Assembly (NCBI GenBank): GCA_001800355.1
Contig: MGVF01000038.1
Span: forward strand, 1 to 42,591
Reading direction: 5' to 3'
Source of the DNA: Elusimicrobia bacterium RIFOXYA2_FULL_50_26
GTDB taxonomy: Bacteria > Elusimicrobiota > Endomicrobiia > Endomicrobiales > XYA2-FULL-47-53
Length of the DNA stretch: 42,591 nt
Positions 18,230-27,446 of this stretch are shown here, one piece after another. A program made the position numbers and the translations under genes. The notes under the pieces were generated by a model. It ran no database searches. It was given only the letters and a program-made list of their open reading frames with translations, and was not told where the DNA came from. Each line of letters begins with the position of its first letter. Position 1 is the first letter of the stretch.

Positions 18230-20365
18230 ATGAATTTTGGCAGGAAACTGGTGCTTAGCTCGGCTGTTATAGCTTTTATTTTAGGACACCATGCAGCGCG
18301 TCCCTGCTATGCTTCTAATGTTACGGCCGCAGATTCGCTGCGTTTTGTGCCTGACCCACAGTCTGCCGCGATGGGGGAAAGCATTGTTTCTTTTTCAGGA
18401 TCGCCGGCCGTGATGATTGTCAACCCCGCAGCCATGGTTTATATTTACCAGCCTAAACTGTGTTTAAGCGACCTTATGTTGTGGGAAGGCTTGCGGTATA
18501 ATTTTGCCGGTTTCACCGTGCCCACCGGCATGGGAACCCTGGGTTGTTCGCTGTCGTACCTTTCATACGGAAAGATTCAGGGTTATGGTTATGACGGCGC
18601 TGAATACGACTTGCCTTCCACCTACGATGTGGCGGCTACCTTTGGTTATGCGCTGCCTCTGAAAGTTGACCTGCCGTTGCGCCGGGAGTACGGCAGCGTG
18701 GGCATTAACGTAAAATTTATCGTTAACAAACTGGCAAATTATTCCACGGAAGGCGTGGCATTTGATTTCGGAGGTATTTTCAAGGTGCCGTTCGTGGACG
18801 GATTAAATGCCGCGGTTGTTTATCGTAACGCGGGAACCTCGCTTAAATATACGAAAGATGCCAATGCATTGCCGGACCAGGCGCGGTTCGGTATCCGCTA
18901 TAACAGGCCGGCTTGGCGCAATCTTGCGCTGGTGGCCGATTTTAGCCAGGATATAAACAGCGCCATGCAGGTGTTTTCGGCCGGGGCCAGCATAATGCCT
19001 TTGTACGCCATTACGTTGCGCGGCGGGTGGATCGATGCGGAGAACTCCATCACATCAGGGGTTCGCTGGGGTATCGGTATGGATTTTGATATTTTCTCTT
19101 TAAACTATGCGATGTCGTCATTTAAAGATTTTACAATGTCCCACCAGGTTGGCGTAGATATTCCGCTGGGCAGCATTGCGCAGCCCAGGGCGGCCTACGA
19201 TCGTTACCTCGACGTTTATTTTCAGCGCGCAAAGGATAAATACGATGAGCGTGATTACATAGCGGCACGCCAGCAGATAGAGGAAATACTTTCAGTTTAT
19301 CCGGGACACAAGCAGTCCATCGCCTATCTTGAAAAGATAAGCGTGCAACTTGATAAAATAGACCAGCGGAAAAACTCCAAAATAGAGAAGCTATTGCGGG
19401 AATCGGAAAATGCCGTAATGCGAAACGATATAGAATACGCCAGGAAAAGTTTTAACAGAATTTTAAGAATAGATCCCGATAATGGCGCAGCGCTTGACGG
19501 GCTAAATAAAATCGAAAAAGTTACGGGCGAGGTGCGCGAACAGGATATGAAACAGTGGAAACAGGCGCTTCAATATTTGCATCAGGGCGAATACGTCATG
19601 GCCAAGCTGAATTTCGAGCAAATATACGCGGCTGATACTTCGCGTGACGACGCAAAGCGCATGGTGTTCGAAGCCGAGCAGCGCATAATAGAGATGAGCG
19701 CGGGCGAGATAAACAGGTTTTACAAGCGCGGCACCGCATTATTTAAGAAAGGAAAGTACAGCCAGGCTGTTCCATATTTTGAGGCCGTTACTGTCGCCAA
19801 CCCCAGTTTTATTGATGGGCAAAACTACCTTCTGAAATCCCGGCAGCGTATACGGGAAATAGAGCTGGGTGTTGAGAACAGGGAAACCAACCGTAAGCGC
19901 GAGACTGCCGAAAACGAAATAGCATCGGCTTTCAGCAACGCTTTAAGGCTTTATGACGGCGGCAATAATTATGAGGCGCTGGACGCATTCATGAAATGCC
20001 AGGAGATGGCGCTGCGCCATGATTTCAAGGAATACCTGGATCGCGTCAACAATTTTATCGCAACCATCCGCGCCAACATAGCCGAGCAGTACCTGCGCGC
20101 CGGCAAGAGCCTGGTTGACAGAAACGATGTCGAGAGCGGGCTTGAGGAGTACCGCAAGGGATTGATGTATGATCCCGGCAACGCGCAGGTGAAAGCCGAG
20201 TTTGATATTATTTCACGTTTGCTGACCAAACAATATTACGAGAAGGGAGCGGCGCTCTTTAAAAGCGGCGATGCCGTCGCGGCCAGGCAGATGTTCGAAA
20301 AATCGCTTTTTTATAATCCGGATAATGAAGAGGCGCGAAATGCCCTGGGAAAAATTTCGCGCTAA
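18230..20365 (+). CDS. PorV/UPF0164-like beta-barrel fused to C-terminal TPR-type repeats
   Basis: 'DSLRFVPDPQSAAMGESIVSFSGSPAVMIVNPAAMVY' barrel N-terminus; TPR-like 'AVMRNDIEYARKSFNRILRIDPDNGAALDGL', 'GTALFKKGKYSQAVPYFEAVTVANPSFIDG', 'GAALFKSGDAVAARQMFEKSLFYNPDNEEARNAL'. Confidence 0.85.
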   Translation: MNFGRKLVLSSAVIAFILGHHAARPCYASNVTAADSLRFVPDPQSAAMGESIVSFSGSPAVMIVNPAAMVYIYQPKLCLSDLMLWEGLRYNFAGFTVPTGMGTLGCSLSYLSYGKIQGYGYDGAEYDLPSTYDVAATFGYALPLKVDLPLRREYGSVGINVKFIVNKLANYSTEGVAFDFGGIFKVPFVDGLNAAVVYRNAGTSLKYTKDANALPDQARFGIRYNRPAWRNLALVADFSQDINSAMQVFSAGASIMPLYAITLRGGWIDAENSITSGVRWGIGMDFDIFSLNYAMSSFKDFTMSHQVGVDIPLGSIAQPRAAYDRYLDVYFQRAKDKYDERDYIAARQQIEEILSVYPGHKQSIAYLEKISVQLDKIDQRKNSKIEKLLRESENAVMRNDIEYARKSFNRILRIDPDNGAALDGLNKIEKVTGEVREQDMKQWKQALQYLHQGEYVMAKLNFEQIYAADTSRDDAKRMVFEAEQRIIEMSAGEINRFYKRGTALFKKGKYSQAVPYFEAVTVANPSFIDGQNYLLKSRQRIREIELGVENRETNRKRETAENEIASAFSNALRLYDGGNNYEALDAFMKCQEMALRHDFKEYLDRVNNFIATIRANIAEQYLRAGKSLVDRNDVESGLEEYRKGLMYDPGNAQVKAEFDIISRLLTKQYYEKGAALFKSGDAVAARQMFEKSLFYNPDNEEARNALGKISR

Positions 20366-20376
20366 CGGGAGATCGT

Positions 20377-20751
20377 ATGCGTTATAAAATTATAATCGCA
20401 AGGGCGTTGACGGCTCTGGCCGTAATGGGAAACATGGGTTTTGTGTCCGCGGATATAAAGGCTTATCCCGTCCCCTGGGTGCCTGAAGCGGGCAGGGAGG
20501 GTAAGATAGTATCGGGCAATTATACCGACGGCATAACATTTGCCGGCCTTCCATCGTCGGGTGATATATATATTTATAATATCAACGGCATGCTTGTCCG
20601 CCGCGTTACGTTTAGCGATCCTGTGGGTGGGCATCTGCGGCTTTACGGCGCAAATGACAGTAACGGCGGCTACATTTCAAGCGGCGTATACATATGGAAG
20701 GTCGTCGGTGACGGAATATCAAAAACAGGCAAATTGATAGTGGTGCGGTAA
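20377..20751 (+). CDS. Small secreted stand-alone FlgD-Ig-like protein
   Basis: Signal-like N-terminus then 'YPVPWVPEAGREGKIVSGNYTDGITFAGLPSSGDIYIYNINGMLVRRVTFSDPVGGHLRLYGANDSNGGYISSGVYIWKVVGDGISKTGKLIVVR'. Confidence 0.72.
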   Translation: MRYKIIIARALTALAVMGNMGFVSADIKAYPVPWVPEAGREGKIVSGNYTDGITFAGLPSSGDIYIYNINGMLVRRVTFSDPVGGHLRLYGANDSNGGYISSGVYIWKVVGDGISKTGKLIVVR

Positions 20752-20914
20752 TTACAGCCGAAAATCTGTTGCCTTATAATCGTCCGGCTTTATGACACAG
20801 TCGTCTGGTCGGGCAATGACAAACCTCACTGTAAACCTGCTGAAAAACTCTCCCCTGTCGATTTATTTAATGTTGCTTTTTTCCCAAAATATACGTACAA
20901 TTAGTGAACAACTT

Positions 20915-21350
20915 ATGTTACGCAGCGTGTCATTGCGAGGAGCCTTGGCGACGAAGCAATCCCGTCGTTTTGATACGAAACAGCAAGATTGCTTCGCTTA
21001 CAGGCTGTGTCGCAATTACATTTTGCGTCAAAAATTCTTCTTGCCGTCATTCCGGCGAAAGTCGGAATCTAGATTTTCCGTCGAGGCTGGATGCCGGATT
21101 AACAGACTGTATCATAATTACGTTTTATAGTCAAAAGTTCCTGTTTTCGTCACTCCGGCGAAAGCCGGAGTCCAGATCTTCCGTCGAGACTGGATACCGG
21201 ATTAAGGCATTCCGGTATGACGGACGGAGCAAAATGTAATTACGACACAGCCTGTAAAGCTCTCCGGCATGACGGGTACGGCTAAAAGGCAATTATGACA
21301 CAGTCTGTTAGCTCGCAATGACGGCAACCTTGGCATTTCTTGCGTAACAT
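20915..21350. repeat. Composite nested palindromic repeat island (two repeat families)
   Basis: Outer ATGTTACGC / GCGTAACAT; then GTCATTGCGAGG / CTCGCAATGAC; then a 27-bp inverted repeat 21000-21026 vs 21229-21255 (26/27); inner direct repeats 21046-21102 and 21149-21205 (GTCAyTCCGGCGAAAGyCGGA...GGATTAA). Confidence 0.8.
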
Positions 21351-21363
21351 CAGCGAATAATAT

Positions 21364-22653
21364 ATGACAGATTTTCTCCAGGATAATTTCATTTTCATGT
21401 CGCAGATTGCCGGCTCGCCCGTCATAGATTTTAACAGCAATGAAAAAATCGGGTACGTTTCCGACGTGGCGGCGATGTTGCGCGATATGTATCCGCGCGT
21501 AAGCGGGCTTATCGTTCGCAAAAAAATGGCGCTGACCGTGTTTTATGTTCCATGGAAAAACGTCAGGAAAATTATGGCGGACAAGGCAATAATGATTGAG
21601 TACGATCCCGCCTCTGCCGCCGTTCCTTCGGAAAACGAGATAAAGTTGAAGGAGACTTTCTGGGATAAACAGGTTGTTGACGTGTCCGGCTCAAAGGTGG
21701 TGCGTGTCAACGACCTGCACTTTTTGAGGGAGGGTCCGAATTTCTGGCTGGTGCACATGGACATCGGTTTCAAGGGGCTTTTGCGCAGGCTCGGATGGCT
21801 GCGCCAGGCGGAACGCATTTTCCGCTGGCTGTTTTCCTTCGAATTAAAGGAACGCCTGATTTCCTGGAAATACATCCAGCCTATCTCGTCCGCCGGCGCC
21901 GGCGAGTCGTTGTTGCTCAAAGTGCCGCAGACGAAACTTTCCGAGCTTCACCCGGCAGATCTGGCGGAGATACTCGTTGACCTGGGAACCGACGAAAGGG
22001 TGGGTATTCTTAAATCTCTGGACACAGCTTCCGCGGCGCGGGCATTCAAGGAGCTCCCGCTTAAGGTGCGCATCCAGGCCGCCGAATCGTTCTCGAATGC
22101 GCAAATGTCCGGCATCATCAACGAGATGCCGGTTGACGAGGCCGTGGACTTGATAGGCAATTTTTCCCGCAAGCGCGCCAATGCCCTGTTTTTACTGATG
22201 CCCCAGGAGCGCGCGACGCAGATGAAAAAACTGTTAAGTTACTCCGAGCGGAGCGCCGGCAGCGTGATGAACACCGAGTATATCTCGGTGAAATCGTCCT
22301 CAAGCGTTAACGTTGTATGGGACCGCATACGTTCCGAAATTAAAAAGAAGGAATCAATATACTACATCTACGTGCTTGATGAAAACGACGCGCTGGTCGG
22401 CGTCGTAACCCTGCGCCAGTTGCTTACCGCGCCGCATGAAAAACTGGTGTCGGAAGTTATGCGCAAGCGCGTGTCCAAGGTGCGGGTTGACACCGACATA
22501 AAAGACGCAGCCCAGTTGTTCCTTAAATATGATTTTACCGTCATACCCGTCGTGGACAAGCAGAACAAGTTGCTCGGTACTATTACCATGAAGGACGCAT
22601 TCGAATCGGTCTATCCCGTCATAAGAGAAGAAGTCGAAGAGGCCACCAGTTGA
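21364..22653 (+). CDS. PRC-barrel-like / MgtE N-terminal domain / CBS pair protein lacking the MgtE membrane channel
   Basis: 'SPVIDFNSNEKIGYVSDVAAML'; MgtE_N 'LSELHPADLAEILVDLGTDERVGILKSLD...AARAFKELPLKVRIQAAESFSNAQMSGIINEMPVDEAVDLIG'; CBS 'YSERSAGSVMNTEYISVK...VLDENDALVGVVTLRQLL...VSEVMRKRVSKVRVDTDIKDAAQLFLKYDFTVIPVVDKQNKLLGTITMKDAF'; no multi-TM region. Confidence 0.85.
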   Translation: MTDFLQDNFIFMSQIAGSPVIDFNSNEKIGYVSDVAAMLRDMYPRVSGLIVRKKMALTVFYVPWKNVRKIMADKAIMIEYDPASAAVPSENEIKLKETFWDKQVVDVSGSKVVRVNDLHFLREGPNFWLVHMDIGFKGLLRRLGWLRQAERIFRWLFSFELKERLISWKYIQPISSAGAGESLLLKVPQTKLSELHPADLAEILVDLGTDERVGILKSLDTASAARAFKELPLKVRIQAAESFSNAQMSGIINEMPVDEAVDLIGNFSRKRANALFLLMPQERATQMKKLLSYSERSAGSVMNTEYISVKSSSSVNVVWDRIRSEIKKKESIYYIYVLDENDALVGVVTLRQLLTAPHEKLVSEVMRKRVSKVRVDTDIKDAAQLFLKYDFTVIPVVDKQNKLLGTITMKDAFESVYPVIREEVEEATS

Positions 22654-23903
22654 ACATTTTGCAACGTTTAAAAGAAAATCCCGCCCTTCGGAATATACTT
22701 GTATTCGTCAGCATACTCGGCCCGGGAATTATTACCGGAAGCGTTGATAACGATGCCGGCGGCATTACAACATATTCCGTGGCCGGCGCGCTCTACGGTT
22801 ACGGGCTTTTATGGACGCTTATCCCGTCGTTCATCGTGCTTGTGGTGGTGCAGGAAATGAATGCGCGCATGGGTATCGTTACCGGCAAAGGCCTGGCCGA
22901 CCTCATCCGCGAGAATTTCGGCGTCAGGATAACGTTTTACGTTTTCATGGGATTATTTATCGCCGATATCGGAAATACCGCCACGGAATTCGCCGGCGTA
23001 GCAGGCAGCATGATGGTTTTCGGAATCAGTAAATACATCGCCGTTCCGATTACCGCCATCGGCGTGTGGATGCTGGTTGTAAAAGGAACTTACAAAACCG
23101 CCGAACGCGTTTTTTTGATTTTCAGCATGTTCCTTTTGTCGTACGTGGTTTCGGCGGTTATGGCTAAGCCGGAATGGGGCAAGATAGGCACGGCCATAAT
23201 CCAGCCGCATCTTGAGATGGATACAGCATACTTGAGCATGGTCATCGGCATCGTCGGCACCACCATTGCGCCCTGGATGCAGTTTTATATGCAGTCCGCG
23301 GTTATCGAGAAGCGCATTAAAATCGAGGACTACAAATACACGCTGTGGGACGTTATCATAGGCTGCGTCGCCACGGTTGTCGTGGCGTTTTTTATCATAG
23401 TTGCCTGCGCCGCGACGCTTCACAAGAACGGTATCGTCATAACGGAGGCCAAGGACGCCGCCATGGCGCTGGGGCCGCTTGCCGGCGCTTTTTCGTCGCA
23501 CGTGTTCGCTTTCGGATTATTCGTCGCCTCCGTATTTTCCGCGGCCATACTGCCGCTTGCGAGCGCTTTCTATATCAGCGAAGCCTTCGGTTTCGAGGCC
23601 GGCATCAACAAGAAGTTCAGCGAGGCGCCCCAGTTTTACACACTGTTTACGCTTAGCATTTTGATAGGCGCGGGCATTATTCTCATACCCGGCGCTCCGC
23701 TGATACCAATTACGATCTGGTCGCAGGTGCTAAACGGCATTTTCCTGCCGGTTGTGCTTGTTTCCATGATTATTATGGTCAACAACCCGAAGATCATGGG
23801 TAAATACACAAATACCCGCCTGCAAAATTTAATCGGCTGGTCCACCATAATTATACTCATCGTGCTCACCGCGCTCCTTCTTGTCGCCCCGCTGCTAAAA
23901 TAA
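22650..23903 (+). CDS. NRAMP-family divalent metal transporter
   Basis: 'LGPGIITGSVDNDAGGITTYSVAGALYGYGLLWTLIPSFIVLVVVQEMNARMGIVTGKGLADLIREN', many TM segments, 'IVGTTIAPWMQFYMQSAVIEKRI'; TTG start overlaps the upstream TGA. Confidence 0.88.
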   Translation: MNILQRLKENPALRNILVFVSILGPGIITGSVDNDAGGITTYSVAGALYGYGLLWTLIPSFIVLVVVQEMNARMGIVTGKGLADLIRENFGVRITFYVFMGLFIADIGNTATEFAGVAGSMMVFGISKYIAVPITAIGVWMLVVKGTYKTAERVFLIFSMFLLSYVVSAVMAKPEWGKIGTAIIQPHLEMDTAYLSMVIGIVGTTIAPWMQFYMQSAVIEKRIKIEDYKYTLWDVIIGCVATVVVAFFIIVACAATLHKNGIVITEAKDAAMALGPLAGAFSSHVFAFGLFVASVFSAAILPLASAFYISEAFGFEAGINKKFSEAPQFYTLFTLSILIGAGIILIPGAPLIPITIWSQVLNGIFLPVVLVSMIIMVNNPKIMGKYTNTRLQNLIGWSTIIILIVLTALLLVAPLLK

Positions 23904-23904
23904 C

Positions 23905-24039
23905 ATGTCTCTTTAGCAGTTTGAGGTCATTGCGAGCGAGAGCGAAGCAATCTCGACGTTGCTTCTGATGAAAATTGAGATTGCCGCGCTCTTTGGGCTC
24001 GCAATGACGACGACAATCTTGAAAATGCTAAAGAGACAC
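23905..24039 (-). mobile_element. MITE-like palindromic element, family A copy 2 (inverted relative to copies 1 and 3)
   Basis: TIRs TGTCTCTTTAGCAGTTT / AAAATGCTAAAGAGACA; perfect 8-bp direct repeat AAAATAAC at 23897-23904 and 24040-24047. Confidence 0.8.
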
Positions 24040-24050
24040 AAAATAACATT

Positions 24051-25025
24051 ATGGAAGCATGGGAATCATTTAAGAAAACCGTTGCAGGAAATAAGCTCAT
24101 CGAGCCGGGCGCCGGAGTCCTGGCTGCCGTTTCAGGCGGGCCGGATTCCATGTGCATGCTTCACATGCTCTGGCGGTTGAAAAAAACCGTGCCGTTCGAT
24201 TTGTATTGCGTCTCGATAGATCACGGCTTGCGCAACGTGGCGAAAAAAGAGGTTGCCGCCGTATCGCGCTGGTGTCAATCGCATGGCATAGCGTCCTTTG
24301 TGCGCCGTATCCCTGTTGCGTCGTATGCGCGGGAAAATAAGCTGTCCGTCGAAACTGCGGGGCGTATGCTTCGCTATGAAATTTTCAAAAGTGTCGCAAT
24401 GGAAACCGGTTGCGGCTCCGTTGCAACCGGACATACCGCAAACGATACCGCGGAAACCGCGCTTATGTGGATTATCCGCGGTGCCGGCACGGAAGGTCTT
24501 TCCGGCATTCCCATGGCCAGGCCGTTAACCGGCGACATAAATGTAATCCGCCCGCTGCATTCGATAACACGCGAAGAGATAATGCGTTATCTGCGGCGCC
24601 AGGGCATGCCCTATTTTACAGATGTTTCGAATAAGGCGATGGATTATACGCGTAACAGGATAAGGAGCAGACTGTTGCCGCTGCTTAAAACATTTAATCC
24701 CCGCATCGTGGAACATCTTTATAATTTAACGCAAATAATATCGCGCGAAAATGAATATTTGCAATCGGTTGTCTCCCGTGAAATAAGCAAATCGGCGCAT
24801 GTCGGCGGCTCTAGAATCACGCTTGCTTTAAAGCGTTTTATTGGATATAATAAGGTAATTCAAGCGCGTATTTTAAAAAATATCCTGCCCGAAAAACTTT
24901 CGTCATCGCAGATAGAACGGTTGCTTGACTGGGTCTCTTTATCCGACGAAAGAAAAATGATCTTTTCCCGCCGATGGAGCATAAATAAAAACCGGCATTC
25001 GCTCACATTCAGGAAGACGAAATAA
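24051..25025 (+). CDS. tilS: tRNA(Ile)-lysidine synthase
   Basis: PP-loop 'LAAVSGGPDSMCMLHML', 'SIDHGLR', 'TGHTANDTAETALMWIIRGAGTEGLSGIP', 'RPLHSITREEIMRYL', 'YTRNRIRSRLLPLL'. Confidence 0.9.
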   Translation: MEAWESFKKTVAGNKLIEPGAGVLAAVSGGPDSMCMLHMLWRLKKTVPFDLYCVSIDHGLRNVAKKEVAAVSRWCQSHGIASFVRRIPVASYARENKLSVETAGRMLRYEIFKSVAMETGCGSVATGHTANDTAETALMWIIRGAGTEGLSGIPMARPLTGDINVIRPLHSITREEIMRYLRRQGMPYFTDVSNKAMDYTRNRIRSRLLPLLKTFNPRIVEHLYNLTQIISRENEYLQSVVSREISKSAHVGGSRITLALKRFIGYNKVIQARILKNILPEKLSSSQIERLLDWVSLSDERKMIFSRRWSINKNRHSLTFRKTK

Positions 25026-25041
25026 AAAGGTGGGTTCTTTA

Positions 25042-25587
25042 ATGGAAAAAGACATTGACAGGGTTCTGTTAAGTTCAGAACAGATCAATGAACGCGTGGC
25101 GGAGCTGGCCAGGGAAATCTCAGCCTGGTACGGTGAAAATGAAGTTGTTATTATCCCGGTATTGGAGGGCGGGGCGATGTTTTCAAAGGCATTATCGCAG
25201 TTGGTCAATATGCCCCATGCCATCTGCCCGATAAAGCTTTCGTCTTACCAGGGAGCAAGGTCAACAAAAACGGTCAAGCTGCTGGAAGAGCTTTCCATAA
25301 GCCTGGCCGGCAGGGACGTGTTGATCGTCGAAGATATTGTTGACACGGGTTACACCCTGAATTTTTTACAGTCGTATCTCCGTTCCCGCGGCGTGGCTTC
25401 GCTGCGAACATGCGTGCTGCTGGACAAGGTATCCGCGCGGGAGGTTCACGTGGATATTAATTACACGGGTTTTATAATACCGGACGAGTTCGTGGTAGGT
25501 TTCGGGCTTGACTACCGCCAGCGTTACCGCGAACTGCCGTTTGTAGGAATACTGAAGCGCGAAATATATGATTCAAGGAGTACTTAG
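25042..25587 (+). CDS. hpt: Hypoxanthine phosphoribosyltransferase
   Basis: 'VVIIPVLEGGAMFSKAL', PRPP motif 'VLIVEDIVDTGYTLNFL', 'IPDEFVVGFGLDYRQRYRELPFVGIL'. ATG 25042 preferred over the track's GTG 25030. Confidence 0.9.
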   Translation: MEKDIDRVLLSSEQINERVAELAREISAWYGENEVVIIPVLEGGAMFSKALSQLVNMPHAICPIKLSSYQGARSTKTVKLLEELSISLAGRDVLIVEDIVDTGYTLNFLQSYLRSRGVASLRTCVLLDKVSAREVHVDINYTGFIIPDEFVVGFGLDYRQRYRELPFVGILKREIYDSRST

Positions 25588-25589
25588 GC

Positions 25590-27446
25590 ATGAAGAATAA
25601 AAATATATGGGGTATCGTCGTGTGGGCGGCCGTGTTCATGCTGCTGTGGTATTTTATGCAGTCTGTGCGGCAGATCGGCGGGGAACAGGAACTGCCGTAT
25701 TCCGAGTTTAAACAGCACCTTCGCGCGGGCGAGATTATTAAAGTAACCGTGGCGCCCGAGATGATTCACGGCCAGTACCGCGGCCCTGACGGCAAAGCCA
25801 TCCAGTTTAAGACGGTACCTTTGCAGGATCCGAAACTTGTCGAAGAGCTGGAACAATACAAAGTATCCCAGTTTTCAGGCCATCTCGAGCGCGGGTGGCT
25901 GATGCCCCTTCTTCTAAACTGGGGGCCGATGATTCTCCTTATCGTGTTCTGGTTGTGGATGCTCAAAGGGATGCAGACCGGCGGCAAGCAGGTAATGTCG
26001 TTCGGAAGAAGCAAGGCCAAGCTGCAACCGGTAAAGAAGACGCGCATTACATTTTCCGACGTAGCCGGTTGCGAGGAAGCCAAGGAAGAATTGCAGGAGA
26101 TAGTTGAATTTTTGAAAGATCCGGCCAAATTCCAGAAACTGGGCGGCAAGATCCCGAAGGGTGTGCTGGTTTACGGCTCCCCCGGGACAGGCAAAACATT
26201 GCTTGCCAAGGCCGTCGCCGGAGAGGCCGGCGTCCCGTTCTTTTCTTCGAGCGGTTCGGAATTCGTGGAAATGTTTGTCGGCGTCGGCGCTTCGCGCGTA
26301 CGCGACTTGTTCGAGCAGGGCAGGCGCAGCGCGCCGTGCCTGTTGTTCATAGACGAGATTGACGCCGTTGGCAGGCACCGTTTCGCCGGAATAGGCGGCG
26401 GGCATGACGAGCGTGAGCAGACTTTAAACCAGCTTCTTGTCGAGATGGACGGCTTCGACACAAAAGAAGGCGTTATATTGATAGCCGCCACGAACCGCCC
26501 CGACGTGCTTGACCCCGCTCTTTTGCGCCCCGGCCGTTTTGACCGCCACATATCCGTCCCAACTCCCGACTTAAAGGGGCGTGAGGAAATATTAAGAGTT
26601 CATGCCCGCGGCATAAAGCTGGCGCAGTCGGTTGACCTGCGTATAATCGCGCGCCGCACGCCCGGTTTTGTGGGTGCGGACATAGCCAATCTTGTAAACG
26701 AGGCGGCGCTTCTTGCGGCGCGCAAAACCAGGGAGGCCGTGATTATGGATGACCTGGAAGAAGCCATAGACCGCGTAATCGCGGGACCGCAGAGAAAATC
26801 GCGCATGATTTCCGATCGTGAAAAAAAGATAATAGCCTACCACGAGGCAGGCCATACGCTTGTGGCGCGGTTTACCCCGGATACGGATCCGGTGCACAAG
26901 GTTTCCATTATACCGCGCGGGCCGGCGCTGGGGTATACTCTTCAATTGCCCATGGAAGACCGGTACCTTACCACCCGGCAGGAGATACTGGCGCGGCTTG
27001 ACGTTCTTCTCGGCGGCCGCGTCGCCGAGGAAATGGTGTTTAACGAGATAACCACCGGTTCGCAGAATGATTTATCGAAGGCCACCATGATGGCGCAGAA
27101 GATGGTTGTTGAGCTTGGCATGAGCGACCGCATAGGCCCGCTGTCTTTGCGCCGTCCCGAGGAAGAGGTTTTCCTGGGGCGCGACATTACGCGCGAGCCG
27201 CGCTATTCCGACAAGACATCCGAGATTATAGACGAAGAAGTCAAGCGCATCGTCGAAGAGGCCAGGGCGAGGGCGCACGGCCTTTTGGGCGAGCACATGA
27301 ACAAGCTAAAGGCGCTTGCCGAGAGGTTGTTCGAAAAGGAAATGCTGGACGCCGAAGAGGTTGACGCCCTGTTGAAAATAACTCCTCCCAACGGCGCGCC
27401 GCATTCGCCGGACGGAGCCGCTGATTCTTCTCAAGCTCATGGATAA
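25590..27446 (+). CDS. ftsH: ATP-dependent zinc metalloprotease FtsH
   Basis: Walker A '[23 protein letters not shown]', '[13 protein letters not shown]', '[11 protein letters not shown]', SRH '[20 protein letters not shown]', zinc motif '[10 protein letters not shown]'. Confidence 0.97.
   Translation: MKNKNIWGIVVWAAVFMLLWYFMQSVRQIGGEQELPYSEFKQHLRAGEIIKVTVAPEMIHGQYRGPDGKAIQFKTVPLQDPKLVEELEQYKVSQFSGHLERGWLMPLLLNWGPMILLIVFWLWMLKGMQTGGKQVMSFGRSKAKLQPVKKTRITFSDVAGCEEAKEELQEIVEFLKDPAKFQKLGGKIPKGVLVYGSPGTGKTLLAKAVAGEAGVPFFSSSGSEFVEMFVGVGASRVRDLFEQGRRSAPCLLFIDEIDAVGRHRFAGIGGGHDEREQTLNQLLVEMDGFDTKEGVILIAATNRPDVLDPALLRPGRFDRHISVPTPDLKGREEILRVHARGIKLAQSVDLRIIARRTPGFVGADIANLVNEAALLAARKTREAVIMDDLEEAIDRVIAGPQRKSRMISDREKKIIAYHEAGHTLVARFTPDTDPVHKVSIIPRGPALGYTLQLPMEDRYLTTRQEILARLDVLLGGRVAEEMVFNEITTGSQNDLSKATMMAQKMVVELGMSDRIGPLSLRRPEEEVFLGRDITREPRYSDKTSEIIDEEVKRIVEEARARAHGLLGEHMNKLKALAERLFEKEMLDAEEVDALLKITPPNGAPHSPDGAADSSQAHG

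Noticed and set aside
5564-20751. Calling the cluster a type VI or type IX secretion system
   Set aside because: No TssB/C, VgrG, Hcp, ClpV, SprA, PorU or GldKLMN-like proteins in the window; only regulatory and PorV/FlgD-Ig-like parts are present.
20792-21239. 112- and 111-aa overlapping ORFs (CHCEEPWRRSNP / RHSGESRN type peptides)
   Set aside because: They read through the composite repeat island in two frames; repeat-derived, not genes.
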